Assembly (NCBI RefSeq): GCF_013034685.1 | Contig: NZ_WQGO01000005.1 | Coordinates: forward strand, 248,001-312,000 | Direction: 5' to 3' | DNA length: 64,000 nt | From: Ruegeria lacuscaerulensis | GTDB taxonomy: Bacteria > Pseudomonadota > Alphaproteobacteria > Rhodobacterales > Rhodobacteraceae | Shown here: in pieces, positions 54,233-63,139 of the stretch | Layout of the letters: the number at the start of each line of letters is the position of its first letter | Position numbering within the stretch: the stretch's first letter is position 1 | The notes under the pieces: model-generated | The model's database searches: none | What the model was told of the DNA's origin: nothing | The model's input: the letters and a program-made list of their open reading frames with translations, nothing else | Program-made: the position numbers and the translations under genes

Positions 54233-54703
54233 CTAGTCCTGCGGCTTTTTACGGGTCTTGGCGTATTTCAGCAGGACCCCAAGAAGTGCACTGACAATTT
54301 CAGGTGTCAGCGTGCCAAGCGGATCGCGCCTAATGCCGGTTACGGCGTTGCGCGCATCCGCGAAGTTTTCTCGGATTTCGGTTTCAATATCTTGCAAAGC
54401 CATGTCGCGCAGTTCGACGGCATCCGACGTGTCTGTCTGTGCCGTCATGGAATTCGCAACTACCGCAAGCAGAACGGCCACCACCAGATCAATCCCGGCA
54501 ACAATCAGCGCGGCCGAGGTCGTCGACAGAGTCTCTGACAGCCAGAAAAACCCGGCCACGTTCAGCATCACGGCGGCAAGACCCACGGCAAGACCTGCTG
54601 CGGCATAGATGCCTGTGCGCTTTGCGGCAACTGCGACTTGACGCTGTGCAATCAGCCGTTCAGCGCGCAAAATGATCGAGATATTTCGGGAAATGCGGCT
54701 CAT
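54233..54703 (-). CDS. YqjE-like inner-membrane protein (phage holin_3_6/DUF1469 family)
   Basis: 156 residues. It has a basic N-terminal helix, two adjoining membrane segments (TGIYAAAGLAVGLAAVML and SAALIVAGIDLVVAVLLAVV) and a charged C-terminus. The family is labelled phage holin but is widespread in chromosomes beside YqjD-type proteins, as here. No prophage genes are present. GTAGGAG precedes the ATG. It is convergent with ackA, one base apart. Confidence 0.75.
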   Translation of the reverse strand: MSRISRNISIILRAERLIAQRQVAVAAKRTGIYAAAGLAVGLAAVMLNVAGFFWLSETLSTTSAALIVAGIDLVVAVLLAVVANSMTAQTDTSDAVELRDMALQDIETEIRENFADARNAVTGIRRDPLGTLTPEIVSALLGVLLKYAKTRKKPQD

Positions 54704-54712
54704 GTCAGGCTC

Positions 54713-54955
54713 CTACCGGGATCGACCGATCATGTACCCAAGCGCAAAGACGCCAAGGGCGAATAGGATGGGCTTTTTATGCGGCAAATCCTCGAATTCT
54801 GTCAGAACTTCATCAATTTGGGCAGTCCAATGGCCGAGGTTGTCGACGAATGCATCGGCTGGTTCCGGGGCCTTGGGTGGCTCGGGGTTGGCGTGTTCGG
54901 CCAACTGGCGGCGCAGTTCGGCGACCTCTGCTTCCAATTCTGCTTTTGTTACCAT
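54713..54955 (-). CDS. YqjD/ElaB-like small membrane protein
   Basis: 80 residues. The N-terminal coiled coil (TKAELEAEVAELRRQLAEH) is followed by a Pro-rich linker and a C-terminal membrane helix (PILFALGVFALGYMIGRS). This resembles ribosome- or membrane-anchoring YqjD/ElaB proteins. It lies 9 bases upstream of the YqjE-like gene, so the two form a pair. The function is unproven. Confidence 0.65.
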   Translation of the reverse strand: MVTKAELEAEVAELRRQLAEHANPEPPKAPEPADAFVDNLGHWTAQIDEVLTEFEDLPHKKPILFALGVFALGYMIGRSR

Positions 54956-55048
54956 GGTTGCGTCCCTACTACCGCGATGAACCGCATGTTAGACGGTTTT
55001 TCTATTTCGGTAAAAGGGACTTATCCAGATAGTTGAGCGGGCCAGTGC

Positions 55049-56047
55049 TTAGCCTGTGCGACACCAGACGCAATCATGATCCGAAAGCGGCGTACCTTCG
55101 TCCGAGATTGAAGTCAGAATGCCTTTGTCTAGACACTTCAGACCCCGTCCGGCCAGCCAATCCAGTTTCATGACCCGCTCAGGATGCGGAGTGATCAGGC
55201 TGGGTCGGGTTGTAGGACCTTCTGCGGTGAAAGACCATGAGTAGCCTTCGCGTTCGGCCAACCCAAACAAGGTTTCGCGTCGCCAGTTAAAATCGGGGGG
55301 CAGATGGTTGCCGGTGTTCAGGTCCCCACCGATCAGAACGGGCAGTCCGGGCGCAAACGCGTCGATTTCATCTAACAACCGTTGGAACTGTTGATGGCGG
55401 TGCGCTGCATCTGCGTTGCTTTCCAGATGAGTGGACACAATGCAAAGTGAACCTTGCGTAGCCGGGACAATGGCGGCGATGGCATTGCGACCGCCGACCC
55501 GCGGTTGATCCGGGTCCGTCGCGCCAGTGTCCGAGGCAAACCAATGGCCGTGATCGTCCAGTCGGATCAGTGACGTGCGTTCAAACGGCACCGAGGACAG
55601 GATTGCGTTCCCATGCCAGCCAAGACTGTTGAAGTCATCCGTGCAAAAGCCCCGCTCGGTCGCGCCGCCGAGATCAAGTTCGTGAAACTCGACACCGTAA
55701 GCGTAGGTCATGCCAAGCGCGTCGGCCATCACTTCAGTGGTATGCCGCTGTGCAGTGCGGGCCATGCCGTGATCGACCTCGGACAACAAGACGATATCGG
55801 GGCAGACCTTGCCAAGATGTGCGGCGGTTTCTTCGGGAAAAAGACACCGTTCCACATTCCAGGCAGCCACTGTGAAATCGCTTTGCAAATGAGTGGACGT
55901 AGCACGGCCTCCAACTTGCACGGCATTCATGGCAGGCAGGCTGGACAGCAAATCGCGATGCGCTTCAGCCGTGCGCGGCGCAGCCAAGATCGCGTTACGC
56001 TGTTCCAGCGTCACGGCGGGCAATGTCTCAAACGTTTGCCCCGTCAC
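55049..56047 (-). CDS. Endonuclease/exonuclease/phosphatase (EEP) family enzyme in the ugp operon
   Basis: 332 residues, metal-dependent phosphodiesterase fold. Visible residues: Asn/Glu in [13 protein letters not shown] and VLLSEVD, His in IVSTHLES, Asp/Asn in [11 protein letters not shown], and the terminal SDHDCVW. There is no signal peptide. The ATG overlaps the ugpC stop. It sits where many ugp operons carry UgpQ, so a glycerophosphodiester or related phosphate ester is a reasonable substrate guess. Confidence 0.8.
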   Translation of the reverse strand: MTGQTFETLPAVTLEQRNAILAAPRTAEAHRDLLSSLPAMNAVQVGGRATSTHLQSDFTVAAWNVERCLFPEETAAHLGKVCPDIVLLSEVDHGMARTAQRHTTEVMADALGMTYAYGVEFHELDLGGATERGFCTDDFNSLGWHGNAILSSVPFERTSLIRLDDHGHWFASDTGATDPDQPRVGGRNAIAAIVPATQGSLCIVSTHLESNADAAHRHQQFQRLLDEIDAFAPGLPVLIGGDLNTGNHLPPDFNWRRETLFGLAEREGYSWSFTAEGPTTRPSLITPHPERVMKLDWLAGRGLKCLDKGILTSISDEGTPLSDHDCVWCRTG

Positions 56048-57090
56048 AGTTTGCGCCCCGTTTCAGGATCAAACAGCCGCAGGGCCTCGGGCTTCAAATT
56101 CAATGTCGCGGTCCCGGTGGAGGCTGCATCATCCTTGCCGATCATCACCGAAAAAGGTTGTTCCCCCACCACGCCATGCAACAGGCGATGGGCGCCAAGC
56201 TCTTCCAGAATGTCCACACGGAACGGGATGTTGCCGTGATCGTCCAGTACCACATCCTCGGGGCGAATGCCCAAAGTCACCGGCCCGTTTTGCGAAGCAG
56301 GTGCTGGCATCAGACCGTCATAGCCATTGATGCGCACTTCTCCTTGCTCGACCTGAGCTCGGATCAGGTTCATCGGCGGTGCCCCCATGAATGAGGCCAC
56401 AAAGGTCGAGGCTGGGTTGTGGTAGATTTCCGACGGCGTGCCGATCTGTTCGATCCGGCCAGCGTTCAAGACGATGATCCGGTCGGCCATCGTCATCGCC
56501 TCGACCTGATCATGGGTCACGTAGACGGCTGTGGTGCCAAGGCGGCGTTGCAGGGCCTTAATCTCGATCCGCATCTGGTTGCGCAGCTTGGCGTCGAGGT
56601 TCGACAACGGTTCATCAAACAAGAACAGCGCCGGATCACGCACTACGGCGCGGCCCATGGCGACGCGCTGACGTTGACCACCCGATAGCTGCGCTGGTTT
56701 GCGGTCCAGATATTCGGTCAGGTTCAGCATCTTGGCGGCGTCTTCGACCTTGGCCGCGATCTCGGAGGCCGGGTTGCCGCGATTCTTGAGGCCATAGCCG
56801 ATATTTTTTCGGACGGTCATATGCGGGTAGAGCGCATAGTTCTGGAACACCATCGCGATGTCCCGGTCCGCCGGATCCACGTCATTGACCACCCGGTCGC
56901 CGATCTTCAGTGTACCTTCGGTGATCTCCTCCAACCCCGCGATCATCCGCAGCAGGGTGGATTTGCCACAGCCCGAGGGGCCGACCAGCACGACAAACTC
57001 GCCGTCCTGAATGGTGAAGCTGGTGGTCTGAACCGCCTGAAAGCCGTTGGGATAGACCTTGCGGATGCCCTCTAATGAAACCTGAGCCAT
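56044..57090 (-). CDS. ugpC: sn-Glycerol-3-phosphate ABC transporter ATP-binding protein
   Basis: 348 residues, MalK family. Walker [11 protein letters not shown]-loop [13 protein letters not shown], signature [15 protein letters not shown], Walker [16 protein letters not shown] and H-loop VYVTHDQ are intact. The C-terminal regulatory domain covers about 235-348. AAGGAA lies before the ATG. It serves the UgpAE permease pair upstream. Confidence 0.9.
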   Translation of the reverse strand: MAQVSLEGIRKVYPNGFQAVQTTSFTIQDGEFVVLVGPSGCGKSTLLRMIAGLEEITEGTLKIGDRVVNDVDPADRDIAMVFQNYALYPHMTVRKNIGYGLKNRGNPASEIAAKVEDAAKMLNLTEYLDRKPAQLSGGQRQRVAMGRAVVRDPALFLFDEPLSNLDAKLRNQMRIEIKALQRRLGTTAVYVTHDQVEAMTMADRIIVLNAGRIEQIGTPSEIYHNPASTFVASFMGAPPMNLIRAQVEQGEVRINGYDGLMPAPASQNGPVTLGIRPEDVVLDDHGNIPFRVDILEELGAHRLLHGVVGEQPFSVMIGKDDAASTGTATLNLKPEALRLFDPETGRKL

Positions 57091-57101
57091 GCGCGTATTC
57101 C

Positions 57102-57995
57102 TTATTTGTCGGATTCTGTAAGGCCCTTAACGAACCAGTTTTGGAAAAAGACGACGATCGCCACGGGTGGGATCATCGCGACAATGGCCAGCGCCAATGC
57201 CTGCCCGTGTTCTGGGATCTGACTATCTGTGTAGGACAGCACGATCTGTTTGATGCCCCGGACCAGGGTGAAAAAGCTCTCATCCGTCGTGATCAGTGTC
57301 GGCCACAGATATTGGTTCCAGCCAAAGACAAACATGATGATGAAGATCGCAGCGATCATCGTCCGGCTAAGCGGTACAAGGATATCGACAAAGAACTTCC
57401 ATGGGCCTGCGCCGTCGATCCGGGCGGCCTCGGCCAGCTCCTCAGGGACGGACATGAAGAACTGACGGAAAAAGAACGTGCCGGTTGCGGATGCGATCAG
57501 CGGTACGATCAGACCGGTATAGGTGTTTGTCAGGCCCAGTTTCTGGATCGCCTCGTATGAGGGCAGGATGCGCACCTCCAGCGGCAGCAACAGGGTGGTG
57601 AAGATCACCCAGAAGGCCAGCGTGGCAAAGCGCAGGCGAAAATAGACGATGGCATAGGCCGCCATCATCGAGATGATAATCTTGCCCACCGCAAAGCCGA
57701 TGCCAAGGATGAAGGAATTCATCAGCATCAGCGTGCCATCCACCGTCTGGGTGAACCCACCCTTTTCGAACATGGCGGCATGGAAGTTCTTGCCCAGATT
57801 GTCGCCCAGCGTCAGCTGCAACCCCTCGCGGTGGATTGTCACAGCGTCATGGCTGGCCGTGGTCAGCGCCAGCAGCGGTGGTATCATCATCAGCAAAGCG
57901 CCTAGGATCAGGACGGTGTGATCGCCGATCGCGCCCCATTTGATGCGGCGGGGACGATGGGTTTCAACGGGAGTTTCGAGTGTTGTCTCAGCCAT
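57102..57995 (-). CDS. ugpE: sn-Glycerol-3-phosphate ABC transporter permease UgpE
   Basis: 297 residues with six membrane segments, the first at [19 protein letters not shown]. The EAA loop reads [23 protein letters not shown] 57995 is preferred over an upstream TTG. It follows ugpA by 11 bases and precedes ugpC by 11 bases. Confidence 0.9.
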   Translation of the reverse strand: MAETTLETPVETHRPRRIKWGAIGDHTVLILGALLMMIPPLLALTTASHDAVTIHREGLQLTLGDNLGKNFHAAMFEKGGFTQTVDGTLMLMNSFILGIGFAVGKIIISMMAAYAIVYFRLRFATLAFWVIFTTLLLPLEVRILPSYEAIQKLGLTNTYTGLIVPLIASATGTFFFRQFFMSVPEELAEAARIDGAGPWKFFVDILVPLSRTMIAAIFIIMFVFGWNQYLWPTLITTDESFFTLVRGIKQIVLSYTDSQIPEHGQALALAIVAMIPPVAIVVFFQNWFVKGLTESDK

Positions 57996-58006
57996 GTCCA
58001 AAGCCC

Positions 58007-58888
58007 TTACGTATAGTGAATCCGGCGTTCCATCAGGCGGAACTGAAACACGGTCAGGATCAGCACCAGCACCATCAGGATCACCGATTGCGCGGATGAG
58101 CCGCCAAGGTCATTGCCCCGGAACCCGTCCAGATAGACCTTGTAGACCAGCGTCATCGGGTTGTTGCCCGGCTCACCCTTCATCAGCGCGTCGATCACGC
58201 CAAAGGTGTCGAACAGCGCGTAGGTGATGTTGATGATTAGCAGGAAGAACGCGGTGGGGGCCAGCAACGGGAAAGTCACCTGCCAGAACCGTCCGGTGGC
58301 CGAGCGGTTGTCGATCATCGCCGCCTCGCGCACGGATCGCGGAATGGATTGAAGGCCCGAGAGGAAAAAGATGAAATTAACCGGGATCTGCTTCCACACG
58401 GCCACGATGACCATAGCGGTGGCCGTGGCGTTATAGTCCACGCCCAGTTTGAAATCCCAGCCGAACATCTGAAAAAACTTGGTCAGCGGCCCAGTGCTTT
58501 GATCAAAGAATAGGATGCCCAGAAACCCGGCCACAGGTGGTGCGATGGCATAGACCCACATCAGCAGCGTGCGATAGGTCTTTGCCCCTCGGATTACCTT
58601 GTCCGCCTTGATCGCTAACAGCAGCGCGATGGCGAGCGAAAAGAACGTCACAAGCACCGAATAAAGGATCGTGAACACTGCCACGCGCTTGTACTGATCA
58701 TTGCCCAGCAGCGAGGTATAGTTTTCCCCCCCTACAAAGGTCGAGCCGAACCCAAACGGGTCCTGCAAGTAGAACGAGGATTGCAAAGCCCAGCCCGCAG
58801 GCCAGTAGAAGAAGATGGCAATGATCAGCAGTTGCGGCATCAGCAGCGCCACAGGAAGCCAGATCGTGTCAAAGCCCGCGCGTTTCAT
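58007..58888 (-). CDS. ugpA: sn-Glycerol-3-phosphate ABC transporter permease UgpA
   Basis: 293 residues, the usual UgpA length from ATG 58888; a GTG at 58924 would add 12 residues. Six membrane segments begin at WLPVALLMPQLLIIAIFFYW. The EAA loop is SVREAAMIDNRSATGRFWQV, with Asn-Arg in place of the usual Gly-Ala. Operon order is ugpB-ugpA-ugpE-ugpC. Confidence 0.9.
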   Translation of the reverse strand: MKRAGFDTIWLPVALLMPQLLIIAIFFYWPAGWALQSSFYLQDPFGFGSTFVGGENYTSLLGNDQYKRVAVFTILYSVLVTFFSLAIALLLAIKADKVIRGAKTYRTLLMWVYAIAPPVAGFLGILFFDQSTGPLTKFFQMFGWDFKLGVDYNATATAMVIVAVWKQIPVNFIFFLSGLQSIPRSVREAAMIDNRSATGRFWQVTFPLLAPTAFFLLIINITYALFDTFGVIDALMKGEPGNNPMTLVYKVYLDGFRGNDLGGSSAQSVILMVLVLILTVFQFRLMERRIHYT

Positions 58889-58960
58889 GAATGGTTCCGT
58901 GCGAATAATGAGCGATGGTCGCACCCGGAGGCACGACCATCCAGGGGGTGATAACGGGGA

Positions 58961-60265
58961 TTAACCCTGGGTCTTACCAAAGCGTGCCAGCAGTTCGTTG
59001 GCTTCTTTTTCGATTGTCTTGAAGGCGGTCTCGATGTCGGTTTCACCAGTCAGGATACGTCCATATTCGCGGTTCATGATGTCGCGGATCTGGACGTAAA
59101 AGCCCATGCGGTAGCCCTTGGTGTTGTCGCCCGCCTTCGCCTGCAACTGGTTCACACCAACTTCGGCGGCCGGGAAGCGGTCATAATGGCCGTCTTTCTT
59201 GGCAACCTCATATGCGGCTTCGGTGATCGGTACGTATCCGGTTTCCTGGTGCCAGAAGTACTGGGTTTCAGGCGCGGTCAGGAAGCGGAAGAACTCAGCC
59301 GTGGCCTTGTTCTCGTCGTCCGATTTGCCGGACATTGCGAACAAAGCGGCGCCACCGATGAAGGTTTGGGTAGGCTCGGCGGTCACGGCTTCCCAATAGG
59401 GCAGCTCGGTTGCACTGAATTCGAACGGCAGGTCTTTTTGCAGGAGGCCACCAAAAGAGCCCGACGAACCCAGCCACATGGCGACTTTGCCTTCTTCGAA
59501 CGGCTTGGCGTTGTCGCCCCAGCCGGTACCATACCATTCGAACAGACCTTCGTCTTTCCAATCGGTCACGGCGGTGAAGTGGGCCTTGATGGCGTCATTG
59601 TTCACCAGGATCTGCGTGTCGATGCCGTCATAGCCATTGTTGTTGGTGGCAAAAGGCAGGTTGTGGCGCGACATGAAGTTTTCGGTGAAGATCCAGGGCA
59701 GGTGCGACTGGCTGAGCGCGATGTAGCCCGCGTCTTTCAGCGCAGGAGCAGTGGTTGTCTGGAACTCTTCCCAGGTCTTCGGCGGAGTGACACCTGCAGC
59801 TTCCAGCGCGTCTACGTTGAAGTACAGGATTGGCGTAGACGAGTTGAAGGGCATGCCGATCATCTTGCCGTCGCTGTCGGCATAGAAATACCGCACACCG
59901 GCGATGTAGTCGTTGATGTCGAAATTCACGCCATTATCGGCCAGCAGATCCTGAACGGGGATAGTTGCTCCCTTGGCTCCGATCACGGTGGCGGCACCGG
60001 CGTCGAAGACCTGCATGACGTTGGGCTGCTCGCCCGCACGGAAGGCGGCGATACCTGCGGTCAGTGTTTCCTCATAGCTGCCCTTGTAGACCGGAGTGAT
60101 CTTGTAATCGTCCTGCGAGGCGTTGAAATCTTCGGCAATCTTGTTGACGGTTTCACCCAGTTGGCCGCCCATTGCGTGCCACCATGTGATCTCGGTTTCG
60201 GCAAAAGTTGCGGTCGCAGTAAAGGCGAGTGCGGCGGCGGTAGCGCTGAAGGTCAGCTTGGTCAT
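58961..60265 (-). CDS. ugpB: sn-Glycerol-3-phosphate ABC transporter substrate-binding protein
   Basis: 434 residues. A signal peptide (FSATAAALAFTATATFA) precedes TEITWWHAMGGQLGE, the hallmark UgpB start. Further family features are VMQVFDAGAATVIGAKGAT, MPFNSSTPILYFNVDAL and WLGSSGSFGGL. CGGAGAGAGAC precedes the ATG. It binds glycerol-3-phosphate or its diesters in the periplasm. It is first gene of the operon and divergent from a LacI-family regulator. Confidence 0.93.
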   Translation of the reverse strand: MTKLTFSATAAALAFTATATFAETEITWWHAMGGQLGETVNKIAEDFNASQDDYKITPVYKGSYEETLTAGIAAFRAGEQPNVMQVFDAGAATVIGAKGATIPVQDLLADNGVNFDINDYIAGVRYFYADSDGKMIGMPFNSSTPILYFNVDALEAAGVTPPKTWEEFQTTTAPALKDAGYIALSQSHLPWIFTENFMSRHNLPFATNNNGYDGIDTQILVNNDAIKAHFTAVTDWKDEGLFEWYGTGWGDNAKPFEEGKVAMWLGSSGSFGGLLQKDLPFEFSATELPYWEAVTAEPTQTFIGGAALFAMSGKSDDENKATAEFFRFLTAPETQYFWHQETGYVPITEAAYEVAKKDGHYDRFPAAEVGVNQLQAKAGDNTKGYRMGFYVQIRDIMNREYGRILTGETDIETAFKTIEKEANELLARFGKTQG

Positions 60266-60378
60266 GTCTCTCTCCGGTTTGGCCGCGGACCAAGGTTTTG
60301 GTCAGCGCACCAGGTTGCGGGGCCGAAGCCCCAGGCAGCGTCAAAAATCTGCACAAATAGGGCGAATCCCATTCGTGA

Positions 60379-60422
60379 TGCACATCTTGTGCACACGTGG
60401 TCACATACGCTTTGCATGTGAC
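60379..60422. promoter_or_regulatory. Operator-like palindromes between ugpB and the LacI-type regulator
   Basis: Two perfect inverted repeats lie side by side: TGCACA-TCT-TGTGCA (60379-60393) and GTCACAT-N9-ATGTGAC (60400-60422). They sit about 115-155 bases upstream of ugpB and 60-105 bases upstream of the regulator gene. They may bind the LacI-family protein or a CRP-like factor (TGTGA half-sites in the second). Confidence 0.55.
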
Positions 60423-60484
60423 AGTTCGGTGAAAGATTTTTAGCATTATTGACAAATTATTCAGAAACATAGGACAGCTAGTGC

Positions 60485-61498
60485 GTGAGCAGTGACAATG
60501 AATATAATACCCCGCGACCCCGGCGGGTGACTGCCCAGATTGTGGCCGAAGCGGCAGGTGTATCGCGGTCGTCTGTGTCACGCGCGTTCACACCTGGCGC
60601 CTATCTGGATGCAGATAAGCGGAAAAAGATACATGAGGTCGCGGCGCAGATGGGGTATCAGCCCAATGCGCTGGCGGCAGGGCTGAAAGATGGTCGCTCG
60701 CATCTTGTCGCTGTTTTTGTCGGAAATATGCGCAGTGCTTATGACACCGAGTTCGTAATGGCTTTGGTTGGGCAATTGAACCCGCTGAACAAATGGCCGA
60801 TCCTGATCGACGGCGGCGATCAGTCTGCGGAAAAGGCAATTCAGCAAGTCTTGCGCTACCCGTTGGACGCGTTGATCCTGCGTGGTGGAAGTATGCAGGC
60901 CGAAGTCGTCACGCATTGCAGCAAGATCGGGGTTCCAATGATTTCCGCTGGGCGCGTCGTCGAGGCCCAGGGTGTTGACAATGTTTGTTGTCGAAACGCC
61001 GAGGGCACCCGGATTGCCACTCGGGTTCTGATCGAAAAGGGAAGAAAGAAATTCGGCTATATCGGTGGCCCCGAGGCTTTCTCCTCTTCTAGCGGTCGCC
61101 GGGCTGGGCTACTGGACAGTTTGGCTGAGGCTGGGCTTTCGCTGGTTGCCGAAACCGACGGCGACTTCACTGTCGACGCCGGCCACAGGGCGGCCACCCG
61201 CCTGCTGACCACGCATTCGCTGGATGCATTGATTTGTGCCAATGATGCAACCGCGATTGGGGCTTTGACAGCGGCCCGAGACTTGGGAGTATCAGTTCCA
61301 GAAACCCTGTCAGTTGTGGGGTTCGATGATATTGAGATGGCTGGCTGGCCAACATTCGATCTGTCAACGGTTTGCAACCCGATCGACGAAGCTGTCGAGC
61401 ACGTCATTCAACTTTTGGAGAAACGGCTGAAGAACCCTTTGAAAGCCAGCGAAACAATTCTGATTAAACCTCACTTCGTGCCCCGCGGCACGCATTGA
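60485..61498 (+). CDS. LacI-family transcriptional regulator
   Basis: 337 residues. The N-terminal helix-turn-helix (TAQIVAEAAGVSRSSVSRAF) and hinge (MGYQPNALAAGL) are followed by a periplasmic-binding-like effector domain ending SVVGFDDIEMAGWPTFDLSTV. The start is a GTG with AGGAC upstream. Divergent ugp genes and the convergent sugar kinase cluster are both candidate targets. Confidence 0.92.
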   Translation: MSSDNEYNTPRPRRVTAQIVAEAAGVSRSSVSRAFTPGAYLDADKRKKIHEVAAQMGYQPNALAAGLKDGRSHLVAVFVGNMRSAYDTEFVMALVGQLNPLNKWPILIDGGDQSAEKAIQQVLRYPLDALILRGGSMQAEVVTHCSKIGVPMISAGRVVEAQGVDNVCCRNAEGTRIATRVLIEKGRKKFGYIGGPEAFSSSSGRRAGLLDSLAEAGLSLVAETDGDFTVDAGHRAATRLLTTHSLDALICANDATAIGALTAARDLGVSVPETLSVVGFDDIEMAGWPTFDLSTVCNPIDEAVEHVIQLLEKRLKNPLKASETILIKPHFVPRGTH

Positions 61499-61503
61499 GA
61501 TTT

Positions 61504-62169
61504 TCAGTAATCGGCCACCAGCAGGAAATCGGGCGCGGCATCTTCCTCGATCGTGGCAAAGCGCGGAATTGGGTCCTCGAACACATTGTCGGTTCGGTCA
61601 TCGTTGACGGTTGAGACTTCGCCTATCAGGCAATCGCCTTTCTCCGCCCAAAAGGCATGCCAGATACCCGGCATCAATGTCACGCTTTCACCGGGCTTCA
61701 GACGCAACAGTTCACCGGGTTGGATCGTGACCGGGCAGTTGTCGCTTGGCACAATGACCGGGTTGTCGCGGTCGATGCCGCCATCCGTGTCCGAGGCATA
61801 GATCTCCATCACCAGATCACCGCCGCCCCGGTTGATGATGTCTTCGGCCTTCACGATATGGCGGTGCATGGGTGAGAGTTGTTTGTCCCGCGAGACCAGC
61901 AGTTTTTCCGCATAAAGCATACCGCGCCCTTTGCTAAGGTCAGTGACATCGCCGTTGCGCAGTGTAAACAAGAACAATCCAAGCTCATCAAATCGGCCCT
62001 GACCGTAATCGGTGATATCCCAGCCCAATCCCCGCGCGCGAATGCCATCGGCCCGAGCGCTGCGCATCTGTTCCGGCGACCATGTTGCGAAAGGAGGCAG
62101 AACCGCACCAAAGGAATGAATGAACGCCTCGGCTGCGGATTTGATCTCGTTGATTTCGGAACGTTTCAT
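61504..62169 (-). CDS. D-lyxose isomerase-like protein (DUF1498 cupin family)
   Basis: 221 residues, cupin fold. The metal-site segment SPMHRHIVKAEDIINRGGG supplies two His and a Glu; MPGIWHAFWAEKG carries a further His. This is the D-lyxose ketol-isomerase family pattern (D-lyxose to D-xylulose, or mannose to fructose). GAAGG precedes the ATG. It is downstream of a fructokinase and a glucokinase on the same strand, which makes a mannose/fructose role attractive. Confidence 0.82.
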   Translation of the reverse strand: MKRSEINEIKSAAEAFIHSFGAVLPPFATWSPEQMRSARADGIRARGLGWDITDYGQGRFDELGLFLFTLRNGDVTDLSKGRGMLYAEKLLVSRDKQLSPMHRHIVKAEDIINRGGGDLVMEIYASDTDGGIDRDNPVIVPSDNCPVTIQPGELLRLKPGESVTLMPGIWHAFWAEKGDCLIGEVSTVNDDRTDNVFEDPIPRFATIEEDAAPDFLLVADY

Positions 62170-62186
62170 CGGTTTGGCCTTCGTGG

Positions 62187-63113
62187 TCAGAGTTCGTGTG
62201 CCCAGGGCGGATTCGCCCCGGCGCGGGATACGGTGACGGCGGCAACCTCGGCCCCTGTGCTTAGAGCGGATCGTATGGCACTGACGTCCACCGAGCGTAG
62301 ACCGGATTTGGTCAACAAGCCGTCCGCGTCAAGCTGGGCCAGAACGCCCGCATTGAACGTGTCGCCCGCTCCGACTGTGTCGACCACCTGCACCTGTTTG
62401 ACCGACACCGAGGTCTCGGACCCGTCGTGTAGATAGGCCGAGGCGCCCTCGCTGCCCTTGGTAATAATGACAACAGACGGTCCGGCTTCCAGCAGGGCAG
62501 GGACTTTCTCGGTCAGGGATTCAGGTCCGGGGACGATCCAATTCAAGTCTTCGTCAGATACTTTTACGATGTCGGCCTGTTCGATCATGCGGTTCAGGCG
62601 GGTGCGGTACCGGGTCTCATCCGCGATAAAGCCGGGGCGGATATTGGGGTCGAGCATCACAGCGCACGCGTCGGCATGTTGGTCCAACAAGGCCGCATAC
62701 GCATCCGCACAAGGTTCGCAGGCCAGGCTGATACCACCGAAATAGAGCGCTGTGGTGCCGGGCAACTGCGCGGGCATATCCTCGGGCCGTAGCATCCGCC
62801 CGGCCGAGTTTTCATCTAGAAAGCTGTAGCTGGCCTGTCCGTCCTTCAACTGCACAAAGGCCAGTGTCGATGGACGGTCCGAGCGGATGACATGAGTCTG
62901 ATCCACGTGGCTGTCGGTCAGCGCGTCGGACAGTTGTGCCCCGAACATGTCGCTGGACAAGCCAGTCAGCATCCCAACCGACGCGCCCAGACGACCAAGC
63001 GCTATGGCGGTGTTGAAGATCGCTCCGCCTGAATGGGGGACAAAGCCCTGTGCCCCGTCGGTGGTTGGGGTGGGGATCATGTCGATCAGCGCTTCACCGC
63101 AGCACAGGATCAT
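62187..63113 (-). CDS. Fructokinase-like PfkB sugar kinase
   Basis: 308 residues. It starts CCGEALIDMIPTPT and has the GGAIFNTAIALGRLGASVGM substrate segment, the MLDPNIRPGF motif and the signature DTVGAGDTFNAGVL with its catalytic Asp. AAAGGT precedes the ATG. It lies 17 bases from the isomerase gene and 26 from the glucokinase gene. It probably phosphorylates fructose. Confidence 0.87.
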   Translation of the reverse strand: MILCCGEALIDMIPTPTTDGAQGFVPHSGGAIFNTAIALGRLGASVGMLTGLSSDMFGAQLSDALTDSHVDQTHVIRSDRPSTLAFVQLKDGQASYSFLDENSAGRMLRPEDMPAQLPGTTALYFGGISLACEPCADAYAALLDQHADACAVMLDPNIRPGFIADETRYRTRLNRMIEQADIVKVSDEDLNWIVPGPESLTEKVPALLEAGPSVVIITKGSEGASAYLHDGSETSVSVKQVQVVDTVGAGDTFNAGVLAQLDADGLLTKSGLRSVDVSAIRSALSTGAEVAAVTVSRAGANPPWAHEL

Positions 63114-63139
63114 GCCGGGACCTTTCCAGTTTGGCCGCG

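Noticed and set aside
54233-54703. Prophage holin
   Set aside because: The family name is misleading. There are no lysis or phage genes nearby and the gene is paired with a YqjD-like protein.
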